NCBI GenBank assembly: GCA_964454335.1
Contig: CAYVVT010000006.1
Location: 62,001 to 126,000 of the forward strand
Direction: 5' to 3'
Length of the DNA: 64,000 nt
DNA from: CAYVVT01 sp964454335
Lineage (GTDB): Bacteria > Fidelibacterota > UBA8477 > JABMPR01
The position numbers were made by a program, and so were the translations under genes. This document shows positions 51,985-60,349 of this stretch, in pieces. Numbering within the stretch: the stretch's first letter is position 1; each line of letters opens with the position of its first letter. The notes below the pieces were generated by a model. The model searched no databases, was not told the DNA's origin, and saw only the letters and a program-made list of their open reading frames with translations.

Positions 51985-54900
51985 CTAGAATGCTACCGAG
52001 ACACCGAGCCGGAACTGGCGCGGGCTGCTGAAGTAATTGGGGCGGTTCAACCAGTCCGCCAGACTGTGGCGACCGGTCTCGTTCCCGTGGTCAACTGTAT
52101 AGGTTGGTATCAGTGAATAGGTTGCTCGGCCCGTATCCGTAAATACTGAACGCTCATTCATGGTGTCGAAGAGATTGTAGATCTTGGCGAAGACGTTCAG
52201 ATGGAGACCCATGATCTCCACATCCTTGTGCGCGTTCACATCGACATTGAAATAGGTCGGGCGTCGGTCACTGTTGGGCTTATCCACTCGAAATCCCTGG
52301 AAGGATGGTGTATAGGGCAGACCCGAGCCATACTTCATCAGGGCCGTGACTCCCCATTTCCTCGGTTTGGAAAGGGAGACGTTCACATTCACCGTATGCC
52401 GCTGATCCCAGTTCAGGGGAATGACCTTCTTCGTCACTTCCAGTGGCGGATCAGTCTGATTGGCATTGTACAGCGCCTTGGGATCGGAGGCATTACCCTG
52501 GGCGACCTGATAGGTGTAATCGGCGGCTGCAGACAATAATCCGGTGCGGCGTTTGGTAACGCTTAATGTGATACCACGACTGTTCCCGTAATCACTGTTC
52601 GTATATACTGTATAGCGGACTGTGTTGTAACGCTCCTGGATCTCTGAGCTGAGCAAACCTGAGAAATCCTTATAGAATGCGATCACCTCTATACCCAGAT
52701 CGTCTGTCAGCTGCTGCTGTAACCCGATCTCATAGGTTACCGTCTTCTGTGGTTTGAGACCGGCATTTCCCAGCGTGGACTCAAAGTTGTCACTGCTGAT
52801 CTCCATCTCAGGATTCAGGTAGAGATAGGCGAAGGTGGGGATCTGGAAGAAATGTCCGTAGCTGAAATGAATGATCCCTCGATCAGTGATAGGATAGGCT
52901 ACACCGATTCGGGGACTGAACTGGTGCACCGGGTCCACCGGCTGGTAATAATCCGGGTAATCGCGCCATTGGGCACCCTGGGCATCCAGAGTATCCAGGA
53001 GCTCAATGAAGTCACCCACTTCGCCTGCCTGGCTGAACAGGGTGTCGATCATGCCCTCTTCGCCGGTTTCTACTGTGTAGAGGTAGTACTTAGGATTGTC
53101 GGGATCCTTGTAGTCATCAGGGACAAAGTAGTTCGGATTGAAGTAGTCATAGCGCAGACCGAGGTTCACGATCATATCCGTCAGTTCGATCTTGTCCTGG
53201 ACGTAGAAGGCGATCTCAGTGGGTCGTCGATCGGTATATTGCATCCCGATCCTGGACATGCCGATGGAATCTTCGCTCAGCCAGTTGTTATAACTGTCAT
53301 TGGCAAGCGATACTCTCGTGTCCTTGACAACGGGGATCCAATCATACTCCCCGCCCCTATCCACTGACACTGTATAGCCGCGGTAACCCATATAATGCTG
53401 TTTGATACTCGCACCTGTCTTGAACTGATGGGTATTGTTCATCTGCCAGGTGATCGCTCCGCTCAGGAGGTAGGTCTGATTGCGGCGTTCGGAAAATGAG
53501 TGTGAGTGGCCTCCGCCATAGAATTCATTGTCTGGAGCTTCGGTGATCTCGTTTGGCAGGAACAATGCCTTCGTCACATCATTGACGACAAGCTCAGCCC
53601 GGGCACTTATCAGCCACCCCGGCATAAGGTCTAGAAAAAATAACACCTGTTCACCCAGACCGTGTAGTGAAGGCACGTCATCGCGAATGTGGAATTCAAA
53701 ACCCGCACTATCCACGATGAAGATATCGACGCTCAGGACCAGCAGGGAATCAGCATCGGAACCATAGAAGGTGCCCTCATCGAGTTCGCCCAGGATCACG
53801 TCGTTGGCGAAGCCTGTGAGATCAGTTCCGTAGTCGATGAAAACACTGTCCACGATCTCATCGGGTTCAACATCGTGGTAAAAAGATTTTGAATAGCTCT
53901 CATAGTAAGAGCCTTTGATGTTGTAGAAGAGCCTTTCGGAGAGAGAATGCGTGAAATCCAGGATCAGGGATGTAGATGAGTTCTGACTGGTAGGCCGTCC
54001 GTCAGGATTATACTTGTACAATCGCGTGTAGCTCTGGGTCTCGGAGAAATTCCTCAAGGTATTGATGTTGAGTTTCATCTTGGGTGTGATGCGCCACGTA
54101 ATTTTTCCCTGGAGGTTGTAGCGATCGATGGTGTTCATTCGAATGATTGAGCCGTCGCCAGTGGCTCCGTCATCCCAGACACCGTTCTGATTAAAGTCGA
54201 TGAAGGGTTCCCCATCCAATACACCGTTCCCATTGAAATCAAAGAAGGGATCGCCATTGAGAACACCATCCCCGTTGAGATCAACGAACTCCCGCTCTTC
54301 GGCATCGGTTATATCATCAAAATTGAGGTCCAGATTGTGGTCGTACCACCCGTTCCCGTTGACGTCGCGAAAAGGTTCACCGGGTTCAAAATTACCACTG
54401 CCGTCAAAATCGATATACGCCTCGCTGCCTTCAGCAAGCATACCATCCCCGTCGGTATCGCTGAAAGGTTCCGCAAAGTTCAGCAGACCTGCCCGGCCAT
54501 AAGGTGAGTCCCGCAAGTCCTCCACCTGTCGGGAGGTGAGAAAATTCACATCACTGGGTGAATGCTCACGAACACCCCGGTACAGGCCGCCGTTATTGTA
54601 GAGGCGACCGGATACGAAGAAGGAGAATTTGTTCTGCAGGCCGGGAATGGGGATGGGACCGGAGAGACTGCCTTCAAGGTTGCGGATATTCATAAGGTCG
54701 AATTCGTCACCATGTTCAAAGATGTCTGTATTGGTTGATCTGTAGTCACCCAGGTAGCCGGAGAAACTCCCATTGAAATCCTGGCCGCCCTCTTTGGTGA
54801 CGATGTTGATGATCCCTGACATGGCCTGTCCGTATTCGGCATTGAAGGTCCCGCTGAGGATCTGCAGTTCCTGGACGGCCGAATTTTCCAGCCCCACACC

Positions 54901-55497
54901 CAGACCGCCCCAGGCTGGATTGGTAATGGGCACGCCGTCGATGAGGTATGATATCTCGCTGGAACGGCCGCCACGTACGTGGATGCCACCACCGGCATCG
55001 GCAACGATACCGGCCTTGGTTGAGATCACGGCCGATAGCGATTCTACGGGCATCTCCTTGATCTCATCAGCCCCTACGATCGCACGTCCTGAGGTGAGAT
55101 CCTTCTGGACCATGGGACGTTCCGCCACCACCACCACTTCCTGGTCTGATTCGAGGACCCTGACAGTGAGTTCAAAGTTCACTTCAGTGGTAAGATCGCT
55201 GCGAACTTCAACCTCTGTCACACGCATGGGCGTGTATCCGATCATCTCTGCACGAACGATGTAGGTTCCCACGGGAATATTGATGATAAAAAAGATCCCA
55301 TCAGGATCCGTCGAAGCGCCCAAAACGGTATTTTCGATCATTACGTTCACACCAGGTAAAGGTGTCCCGGTTTCACCATCCACAACCCGACCCGAGATCT
55401 TACCCGTAGTCCCGGCAAAAAGGGCGTTCACGGTAATAAGTCCGAGCAGGATGGTACGCCAGAATGGTGTACACTTAGAGCTTGGTTTAAACTGCAT
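51985..55497 (-). CDS. TonB-dependent receptor with carboxypeptidase-like N-domain (module 1)
   Basis: About 1170 aa from the ATG at 55497 (GGAG upstream, clean signal peptide); the frame opens 25 codons earlier without RBS. Carboxypeptidase-like domain 30-110 ('GKISGRVVDGETGTPLPGVN'), plug with 'HVRGGRSSEISYLIDGVPI' and 'GTFNAEYGQAMSGIINI', then barrel to 'RLGVSVAF'. Residues ~349-442 carry seven tandem Asp/Asn-Gly loops (DxDGDG, DxNGNG) like calcium-binding EF-hand/dockerin loops, in what should be an external loop. It is the first gene of the long operon, 36 bases behind a near-consensus promoter start. Confidence 0.9.
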   Translation of the reverse strand: MQFKPSSKCTPFWRTILLGLITVNALFAGTTGKISGRVVDGETGTPLPGVNVMIENTVLGASTDPDGIFFIINIPVGTYIVRAEMIGYTPMRVTEVEVRSDLTTEVNFELTVRVLESDQEVVVVAERPMVQKDLTSGRAIVGADEIKEMPVESLSAVISTKAGIVADAGGGIHVRGGRSSEISYLIDGVPITNPAWGGLGVGLENSAVQELQILSGTFNAEYGQAMSGIINIVTKEGGQDFNGSFSGYLGDYRSTNTDIFEHGDEFDLMNIRNLEGSLSGPIPIPGLQNKFSFFVSGRLYNNGGLYRGVREHSPSDVNFLTSRQVEDLRDSPYGRAGLLNFAEPFSDTDGDGMLAEGSEAYIDFDGSGNFEPGEPFRDVNGNGWYDHNLDLNFDDITDAEEREFVDLNGDGVLNGDPFFDFNGNGVLDGEPFIDFNQNGVWDDGATGDGSIIRMNTIDRYNLQGKITWRITPKMKLNINTLRNFSETQSYTRLYKYNPDGRPTSQNSSTSLILDFTHSLSERLFYNIKGSYYESYSKSFYHDVEPDEIVDSVFIDYGTDLTGFANDVILGELDEGTFYGSDADSLLVLSVDIFIVDSAGFEFHIRDDVPSLHGLGEQVLFFLDLMPGWLISARAELVVNDVTKALFLPNEITEAPDNEFYGGGHSHSFSERRNQTYLLSGAITWQMNNTHQFKTGASIKQHYMGYRGYTVSVDRGGEYDWIPVVKDTRVSLANDSYNNWLSEDSIGMSRIGMQYTDRRPTEIAFYVQDKIELTDMIVNLGLRYDYFNPNYFVPDDYKDPDNPKYYLYTVETGEEGMIDTLFSQAGEVGDFIELLDTLDAQGAQWRDYPDYYQPVDPVHQFSPRIGVAYPITDRGIIHFSYGHFFQIPTFAYLYLNPEMEISSDNFESTLGNAGLKPQKTVTYEIGLQQQLTDDLGIEVIAFYKDFSGLLSSEIQERYNTVRYTVYTNSDYGNSRGITLSVTKRRTGLLSAAADYTYQVAQGNASDPKALYNANQTDPPLEVTKKVIPLNWDQRHTVNVNVSLSKPRKWGVTALMKYGSGLPYTPSFQGFRVDKPNSDRRPTYFNVDVNAHKDVEIMGLHLNVFAKIYNLFDTMNERSVFTDTGRATYSLIPTYTVDHGNETGRHSLADWLNRPNYFSSPRQFRLGVSVAF

Positions 55498-55540
55498 GGG
55501 AGCTCCGTTTTTCGTGAGTATTTCTACATCTATGAAACCT

Positions 55541-55569
55541 AGTATAGTTGCATTGTTTCTTTTTGTCAA
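55541..55569 (-). promoter_or_regulatory. Near-consensus sigma70 promoter of the receptor operon
   Basis: Minus strand: -35 TTGACA (55569-55564), exactly 17 bases, -10 TATACT (55546-55541). Transcription would begin near 55533, giving a leader of about 36 bases before the receptor ATG. Confidence 0.75.
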
Positions 55570-55584
55570 CAAACTTAGTTTGTT
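55568..55584. promoter_or_regulatory. Inverted repeat overlapping the -35 box (candidate operator)
   Basis: AACAAAC (55568-55574), three-base spacer, GTTTGTT (55578-55584): a perfect 7-bp dyad touching the -35 element of the receptor promoter. The geometry suits a dimeric regulator, but no regulator gene is nearby. Inferred. Confidence 0.4.
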
Positions 55585-55629
55585 TGGAAAAGTTAATTAA
55601 CGATCTACCCCGAAATCAGGCCTTTTTGC

Positions 55630-55658
55630 TTGATAATTATTTGGGTAGCCGATAGATT
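55630..55658 (+). promoter_or_regulatory. Putative promoter of the FG-GAP exoprotein gene
   Basis: TTGATA (55630-55635), 17-base spacer, TAGATT (55653-55658). This leaves a leader of roughly 97 bases, in which GAGGC/GCCTC (55691-55717 region) can form a hairpin before the strong AAGGAGG. Confidence 0.4.
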
Positions 55659-55761
55659 CGACCTATCGTCAAAAGAAGTGATACATAAAAGAGGCCAGGG
55701 GAAGCCTCTCTTGTATCGTTTTGCACATGCAAATATCTAGAAACTTAAACAAGGAGGAAGT

Positions 55762-58584
55762 ATGGGTACGAAGCTACCTAAACTAGCGTTTCTGCTGATT
55801 TTGGTATCCTTCACCAGCTTTGCACTGGCTCAGGGCAATAATGGTGTAAACCTGTTCGACATGGTCTACTCGGATACGGATGCCACGGATGGAGACGTCT
55901 ACTGGGGCATTAGCGGCCCCTTCGATCTTGATAGCGATGGCTACGAAGAGCTCATCGGCTATACGGATGATGGCGGGATCACGATGCATCTCTACGAGAA
56001 TGATGGTGACGATGCCTATGTACAGAAGTGGAGCCACAACATCTCCGACGTGATCTACAGCTATGAGATGGCTGATCAGGAGATGGACATGGACCGCGAT
56101 GGCCTGCCAGAGATCGTGGTGGGTGGCAAAGCTGGTCTTTCAGGTGATTACGACGGTGTGTTCATCTTCGAGCTGGATACCACAGCAGAAGATGTTGCTC
56201 TTACCCGGGTGGCCTCCTTCCAGCCCCATGTGGTGGCTGGTACTGGCGCCGGTGGTTCTGTGATCACCCTCTGGGGTGGCGATCTCGACGGTGATACCGT
56301 TGAAGAGATCCTGTTGAGTGAGACTGAAGCAGACTATGTGATGGTCATCTCACTGGACACCACTTCGACATTTGATTTCCCACAGTGGAACGCAGAATTC
56401 GTCGATTCGACCTTCGACTATTCCGCATGGTCCACAGTGGTTGGCGATTTCGATGGTGACGGCACCACGAACTTCGCCTTCCAGGAATGGGATTACAATG
56501 CCATCGCCTTCTATGATGTCCTCGGTCCCGATGACTATGAGAACATCTACTGGTCAGATGACATTACCGAAGAGGACGGCGGCTCACTCCGCTCACTGGA
56601 TGCAGCCGATCTAAACGGCGATGGTTATACCGAAGTCGTTCTGCCCTCCAACAACGGTAACGTCTATGTCTACACCAATGATGGTGATCTGAGTTCTTTC
56701 GATCCGCTGGAACACTTCGCAATGATCTTCGAGAGCGGTTACAACGGCTATGGTGGCCATATCCGTGACGTTGATTCATGGCGTGGTGGCGACGGTCTCG
56801 ACATCATTTTCTGCTCCGACAGCATTCTCTTTGATGTGGAATGGGTTGGAGAAGATGGCGATGTCCTCGATCCGCTGAACTATGACGTCTTCGAGATCGC
56901 TCACAGTCCCGCCATCCCTGATCTTGAAATGCAGGATCTTGCGCTTGGCGATTTCGACAATGACGGTCTTGATGACATTGCAGTGGTCGACGTGGAAAAT
57001 CCACAGATCATCATCTACGAACATGACGGATTCTTCTGGGCCGATGCTGAATTGGTCTATAGCGCCATGGCAACTGAAGCCGGCCAGGAACCAGGCTACC
57101 AGACCCGCGGTATTTCCGCCGGGAGCGATCTGGACAATGATGGTTTGAAGGAAGTCATTGTGACTGACTATCAGGTCCATGGTGTCCATATCTTCGAAGG
57201 TACCGCCGACAATACCCTGGAATGGGTTGCAACTCTGGCAGACGATTCCACCACCTACTGGGCCACACCCCGCTCGGTCATCACCGGTGACCTTGATGGC
57301 AATGGTCGTGGTGAGGTCATCTGGATGGGTATGCGTGCTGCTGAAGAACCATACAACGGAATCCAGGTCTGGGAATGGGACGGTGTCGATGGCAGCGATG
57401 TCTATGAACGCTACGTCCTGAACATCGAGATCGATGGTGTCGAGGTTGACCGTTACTACGGTGAATACCCCGTGAACGTCGGTGATGTTGACCAGGATGG
57501 TGTTACTGAGCTGCTCATTGCCAACAACGGCTCTGACCATGCTTATGACGTCTTCATGATCGCATCCGTGGATGGAACCTTCGAATCCGGTTTCTTCTCA
57601 CTGGTCACAGAATACGTGGTCGATCAGAACGCCGGTATCTTCGGTGGATCCCCCTGGGGCTGCCCGAACATGGGTGACCTTGATGGTGACGGCGACCTGG
57701 AAGCTCTCTTCCTGGCCTGGGATCACCTGACACTCCTGGTTGTCGAAGCCACAGGCGAAGACAGCTATGAGCTGCAGACTGCGGTGATGATCGATTCCGC
57801 CTTTACGGACAAGGCCAACTATGGCCAGACATTCGTGGCGGATGTTGATGGCAATGGCCATGACGAGATCTACGGTGGTGCCTACTCAGCCGGTTGGCTG
57901 TGGAGTGTAACCGCAGGCGACGATGCCTCCGATATCTCCTTTGAGAATGGCGACATCACCATCATCAGTGACTTTGGCGCAACCTGGGATATCACCGGTG
58001 GCGACATCGATGCTGATGGTGTGCCGGAACTCTACACGGTTGACTACAGCCATGCACGTATCTACGGTTATACCTACGATGCTGGTGTCTGGGAACAGGA
58101 AGTCGTGCAGAACTGGTCAGGGACCATGGGTGGATTCGCTCTGGACTTTGGCGAGGATATCGACGGTGACAACCATGCTGAGATCATTCAGGGATTCCTG
58201 GAAGTGCCTGGCACTACCGGTAATCCGGAAGGATATGTCTTTGCAGTGACCGAGTTCGCAGCTGATTACACAGTCGGCGTAGCCGAATGGAACGTGATCA
58301 CGCCTGCTGACTACAAGCTCGCTCAGAACTATCCCAACCCCTTCAACCCCAACACCACGATTGAGTTCTCCCTGCCACTGGCAAAGGATATCAGTCTGAC
58401 TGTCTATGACATGCTGGGTCGCGAAGTGGTTCGTCTGGCTGACAACTATTATCAGAAGGGCGATCATAGTGTCGTCTGGAATGGTAAGTATGCAGATGGC
58501 CGCCTGGCTCCTGCAGGTCTCTACCTGTATGAGCTCCGGGCCGGAAATGTTGTCAAAACTGCCAAGATGACCCTGCTGAAGTAA
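55762..58584 (+). CDS. Secreted FG-GAP/VCBS-repeat protein with T9SS type A sorting domain
   Basis: 940 aa, RBS AAGGAGG seven bases before the ATG, signal peptide 'LAFLLILVSFTSFALAQ'. About 13 good Asp-rich repeats (DLDSDGYEELIG, DMDRDGLPEIVVG, DFDNDGLDDIAVV, DLDGDGDLEALFL and others) plus one degenerate copy, the pattern of calcium-binding FG-GAP/VCBS propeller blades. The C-terminus is a classic sorting domain ('LAQNYPNPFNPNTTIEF', 'VYDMLGREVV', 'GLYLYELRAGN'). Codons end in C unusually often compared with the neighbours, and the terminator is strong; together these suggest high expression. Divergent from the receptor operon. Confidence 0.88.
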   Translation: MGTKLPKLAFLLILVSFTSFALAQGNNGVNLFDMVYSDTDATDGDVYWGISGPFDLDSDGYEELIGYTDDGGITMHLYENDGDDAYVQKWSHNISDVIYSYEMADQEMDMDRDGLPEIVVGGKAGLSGDYDGVFIFELDTTAEDVALTRVASFQPHVVAGTGAGGSVITLWGGDLDGDTVEEILLSETEADYVMVISLDTTSTFDFPQWNAEFVDSTFDYSAWSTVVGDFDGDGTTNFAFQEWDYNAIAFYDVLGPDDYENIYWSDDITEEDGGSLRSLDAADLNGDGYTEVVLPSNNGNVYVYTNDGDLSSFDPLEHFAMIFESGYNGYGGHIRDVDSWRGGDGLDIIFCSDSILFDVEWVGEDGDVLDPLNYDVFEIAHSPAIPDLEMQDLALGDFDNDGLDDIAVVDVENPQIIIYEHDGFFWADAELVYSAMATEAGQEPGYQTRGISAGSDLDNDGLKEVIVTDYQVHGVHIFEGTADNTLEWVATLADDSTTYWATPRSVITGDLDGNGRGEVIWMGMRAAEEPYNGIQVWEWDGVDGSDVYERYVLNIEIDGVEVDRYYGEYPVNVGDVDQDGVTELLIANNGSDHAYDVFMIASVDGTFESGFFSLVTEYVVDQNAGIFGGSPWGCPNMGDLDGDGDLEALFLAWDHLTLLVVEATGEDSYELQTAVMIDSAFTDKANYGQTFVADVDGNGHDEIYGGAYSAGWLWSVTAGDDASDISFENGDITIISDFGATWDITGGDIDADGVPELYTVDYSHARIYGYTYDAGVWEQEVVQNWSGTMGGFALDFGEDIDGDNHAEIIQGFLEVPGTTGNPEGYVFAVTEFAADYTVGVAEWNVITPADYKLAQNYPNPFNPNTTIEFSLPLAKDISLTVYDMLGREVVRLADNYYQKGDHSVVWNGKYADGRLAPAGLYLYELRAGNVVKTAKMTLLK

Positions 58585-58603
58585 GCACGGTTCACACGCA
58601 ATC

Positions 58604-58633
58604 AAAAAGGGCTCCTCCGGGAGCCCTTTTTTT
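58604..58633 (+). terminator. Rho-independent terminator of the FG-GAP gene
   Basis: AAAAAGGGCTCC / GGAGCCCTTTTT with a TCCG loop and a run of seven T, 19 bases after the stop codon. Confidence 0.92.
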
Positions 58634-58644
58634 ATCGAATGCGA

Positions 58645-58672
58645 TTGATTCACACCCTGGTATGCTTAGAAT
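58645..58672 (+). promoter_or_regulatory. Putative promoter of the DUF92 fusion gene
   Basis: TTGATT (58645-58650), 16-base spacer, TAGAAT (58667-58672), about 49 bases before the ATG and right after the upstream terminator. Consensus match only. Confidence 0.4.
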
Positions 58673-58720
58673 ATCCCATTCTCTTCAAGAAAGAAAACAG
58701 CTGTACGGAGACCTGTTATC

Positions 58721-60235
58721 ATGCCAAAGATCCTGACCTTCTCAAGTGAATGGCTCGCCTTCCTGGTCTTTTTCCTTTTCATCTCCTTTTTCATAGGTCT
58801 TTCGGAGCTGCTGCGTAAAGCGTTGAACTGGGGACCGGAGGTCACCCGCAAACTAGTGCATGTCATGGTAGGTGTCCTGGTCTGCTTTGCTCCCTTTATC
58901 CTGGAGCATTCCTACTGGGCGCTCATACTTGCAGTCGTGTTCACACTGGTGAACTATCTAGCGCTCAAGAGCAAATCCTTTGAGGGCATGCATGCTACTG
59001 AGCGTATCTCCTATGGGACAATCTACTTCCCCATCGCCTTCGGACTGCTGGTGTGGATATACTGGGACCGGAATCCAGCGATCTTTCTAACCGCAATGCT
59101 TATTCTGGCCTTCGCAGATACGATAGCCACACTGGTGGGTGAACGCGTACCGGATGAACGTAAATTCAGACTGTGGGAAGACCTGAAAAGTGTTCAGGGC
59201 AGTACGGCCTTTTTTATCACCGCTTTCATCATCACCATCTTCTTCTACCCTTATTTCTGGCACTTCATTTCAGACAGTATTCCTAGTCTTTCGATCATTC
59301 TACTGCTGGGTGTCCTGACTGCTCTGATGGCTACACTCACCGAGGCTGTTTCTCGCCAGGGATCTGATAACCTAACCCTTACCATGGCCGCAGCCTTCAC
59401 AATGGACATTACTCTACGCGCATTGGATCAGGGAACCCTTCCGTACCTGCTGTTCTGGATGTTGGGTTTTGCTCTGGCCTTCTGGATCTCGTACAAGCTG
59501 CGGGCATTGAATCCCAGCGGAGCTATCGGTGCATTCATTCTGGGAACCTTCCTTTACGGGCTTGGTGCCTGGGCAGCTGTCCTGCCTTTGATCCTCTTTT
59601 TCGTGCTTTCAAGCATTCTCTCAAAATTTGCAGACCGCAAACAGGCTGATGCACAGATGGCAGCCAAGGGATCCAACCGGGATATCATCCAGGTCTATGC
59701 GAATGCTGGTATCGGGCTCATACTCATCCTGATCTGGTATCTCACCGGCCATCAGTACGATGTTATCTTTTTCGCCTTCCTGGCTTCCATCGCCGCAGCC
59801 AATGCGGACACCTGGGAAACTGAGTTCGGGTCATTCTCACCCTGGCTGCCCCGCCACATTCTGAGCTGGGAAAGCGTTCCTAAGGGTTTCAGCGGTGGAA
59901 TCACTGCCCTGGGGACCTTTGGCGGTATCCTCGGTGCCGGTCTCATCGCTGTCAGCGGAATGCTTGTGTTCCCACAGCTACAATCGTGGCTAACTGTAGT
60001 TCTGATCGCCGTTGCCGGATTCCTCGGGAGCATCGTCGACAGTATCCTCGGGGCAACATTGCAGGGCAAATACCTTTGCCAAGTTTGTGGAAAACAAACG
60101 GAGAAAAGGATCCATTGCCGACAGGATACCAGCCATCTTGGTGGCTGGACGAAACTGGATAACGATTGGGTGAATGTGAGCTGCACAGTCAGTGCCGCGC
60201 TGATATTTGTTCTGCTCTACATCCTGATCAGCTAG
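58721..60235 (+). CDS. Fused VTE5-like (phytol/dolichol kinase) and VTE6-like (DUF92) membrane enzyme
   Basis: 504 aa, about twelve to fourteen membrane helices. Residues 1-215 resemble the CTP-dependent polyprenol kinase/phosphatidate cytidylyltransferase group: 'TRKLVHVMVG' near 42, 'ERISYGTIYFPIAFG' near 94, 'FADTIATLVGERVP' near 131 and 'KSVQGSTAFF' near 155. Residues ~240-504 are DUF92: 'NPSGAIGAFILGTFLYG', 'AANADTWETEFG', 'PKGFSGGITALGTFGG', 'GFLGSIVDSILGATLQ', plus a Cys pair 'CQVCGK'. In plants VTE5 phosphorylates phytol and VTE6 (DUF92) makes the diphosphate; here both may act in one protein. Confidence 0.8.
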   Translation: MPKILTFSSEWLAFLVFFLFISFFIGLSELLRKALNWGPEVTRKLVHVMVGVLVCFAPFILEHSYWALILAVVFTLVNYLALKSKSFEGMHATERISYGTIYFPIAFGLLVWIYWDRNPAIFLTAMLILAFADTIATLVGERVPDERKFRLWEDLKSVQGSTAFFITAFIITIFFYPYFWHFISDSIPSLSIILLLGVLTALMATLTEAVSRQGSDNLTLTMAAAFTMDITLRALDQGTLPYLLFWMLGFALAFWISYKLRALNPSGAIGAFILGTFLYGLGAWAAVLPLILFFVLSSILSKFADRKQADAQMAAKGSNRDIIQVYANAGIGLILILIWYLTGHQYDVIFFAFLASIAAANADTWETEFGSFSPWLPRHILSWESVPKGFSGGITALGTFGGILGAGLIAVSGMLVFPQLQSWLTVVLIAVAGFLGSIVDSILGATLQGKYLCQVCGKQTEKRIHCRQDTSHLGGWTKLDNDWVNVSCTVSAALIFVLLYILIS

Positions 60236-60305
60236 AAAATATGTCATCACGAGCTTCACCCCTTGGCGCTCGGTGCTCTCGTTATTCCATGTAAGTCGTA
60301 TAATG

Positions 60306-60333
60306 AAAAAGGCCGGTGAACACCGGCCTTTTT
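60306..60333. terminator. Bidirectional terminator between convergent genes
   Basis: AAAAAGGCCGGTG / CACCGGCCTTTTT with a short AA loop; T-runs on both strands. It serves the DUF92 fusion gene (+) and the GHL10 gene (-). Bases 60240-60290 just before ('GTCATCACGAG...CTCGTTATTCC') resemble the edge of the repeat seen at 28742, without further support. Confidence 0.92.
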
Positions 60334-60349
60334 GTGTAGGATCTGAGTT

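Noticed and set aside
54170..54450. Asp/Asn-Gly repeats as true dockerin domains (cellulosome-like)
   Set aside because: Dockerins have two ~22-residue repeats with a defined helix; here seven shorter loops sit inside a barrel protein and no cohesin is visible.
56776..57540. Open frame of 254 codons on the minus strand within the FG-GAP gene
   Set aside because: It mirrors the Asp-rich repeats of the real + strand gene (GAC/GAT codons read as Val/Ile), has no RBS, signal or recognisable motif.
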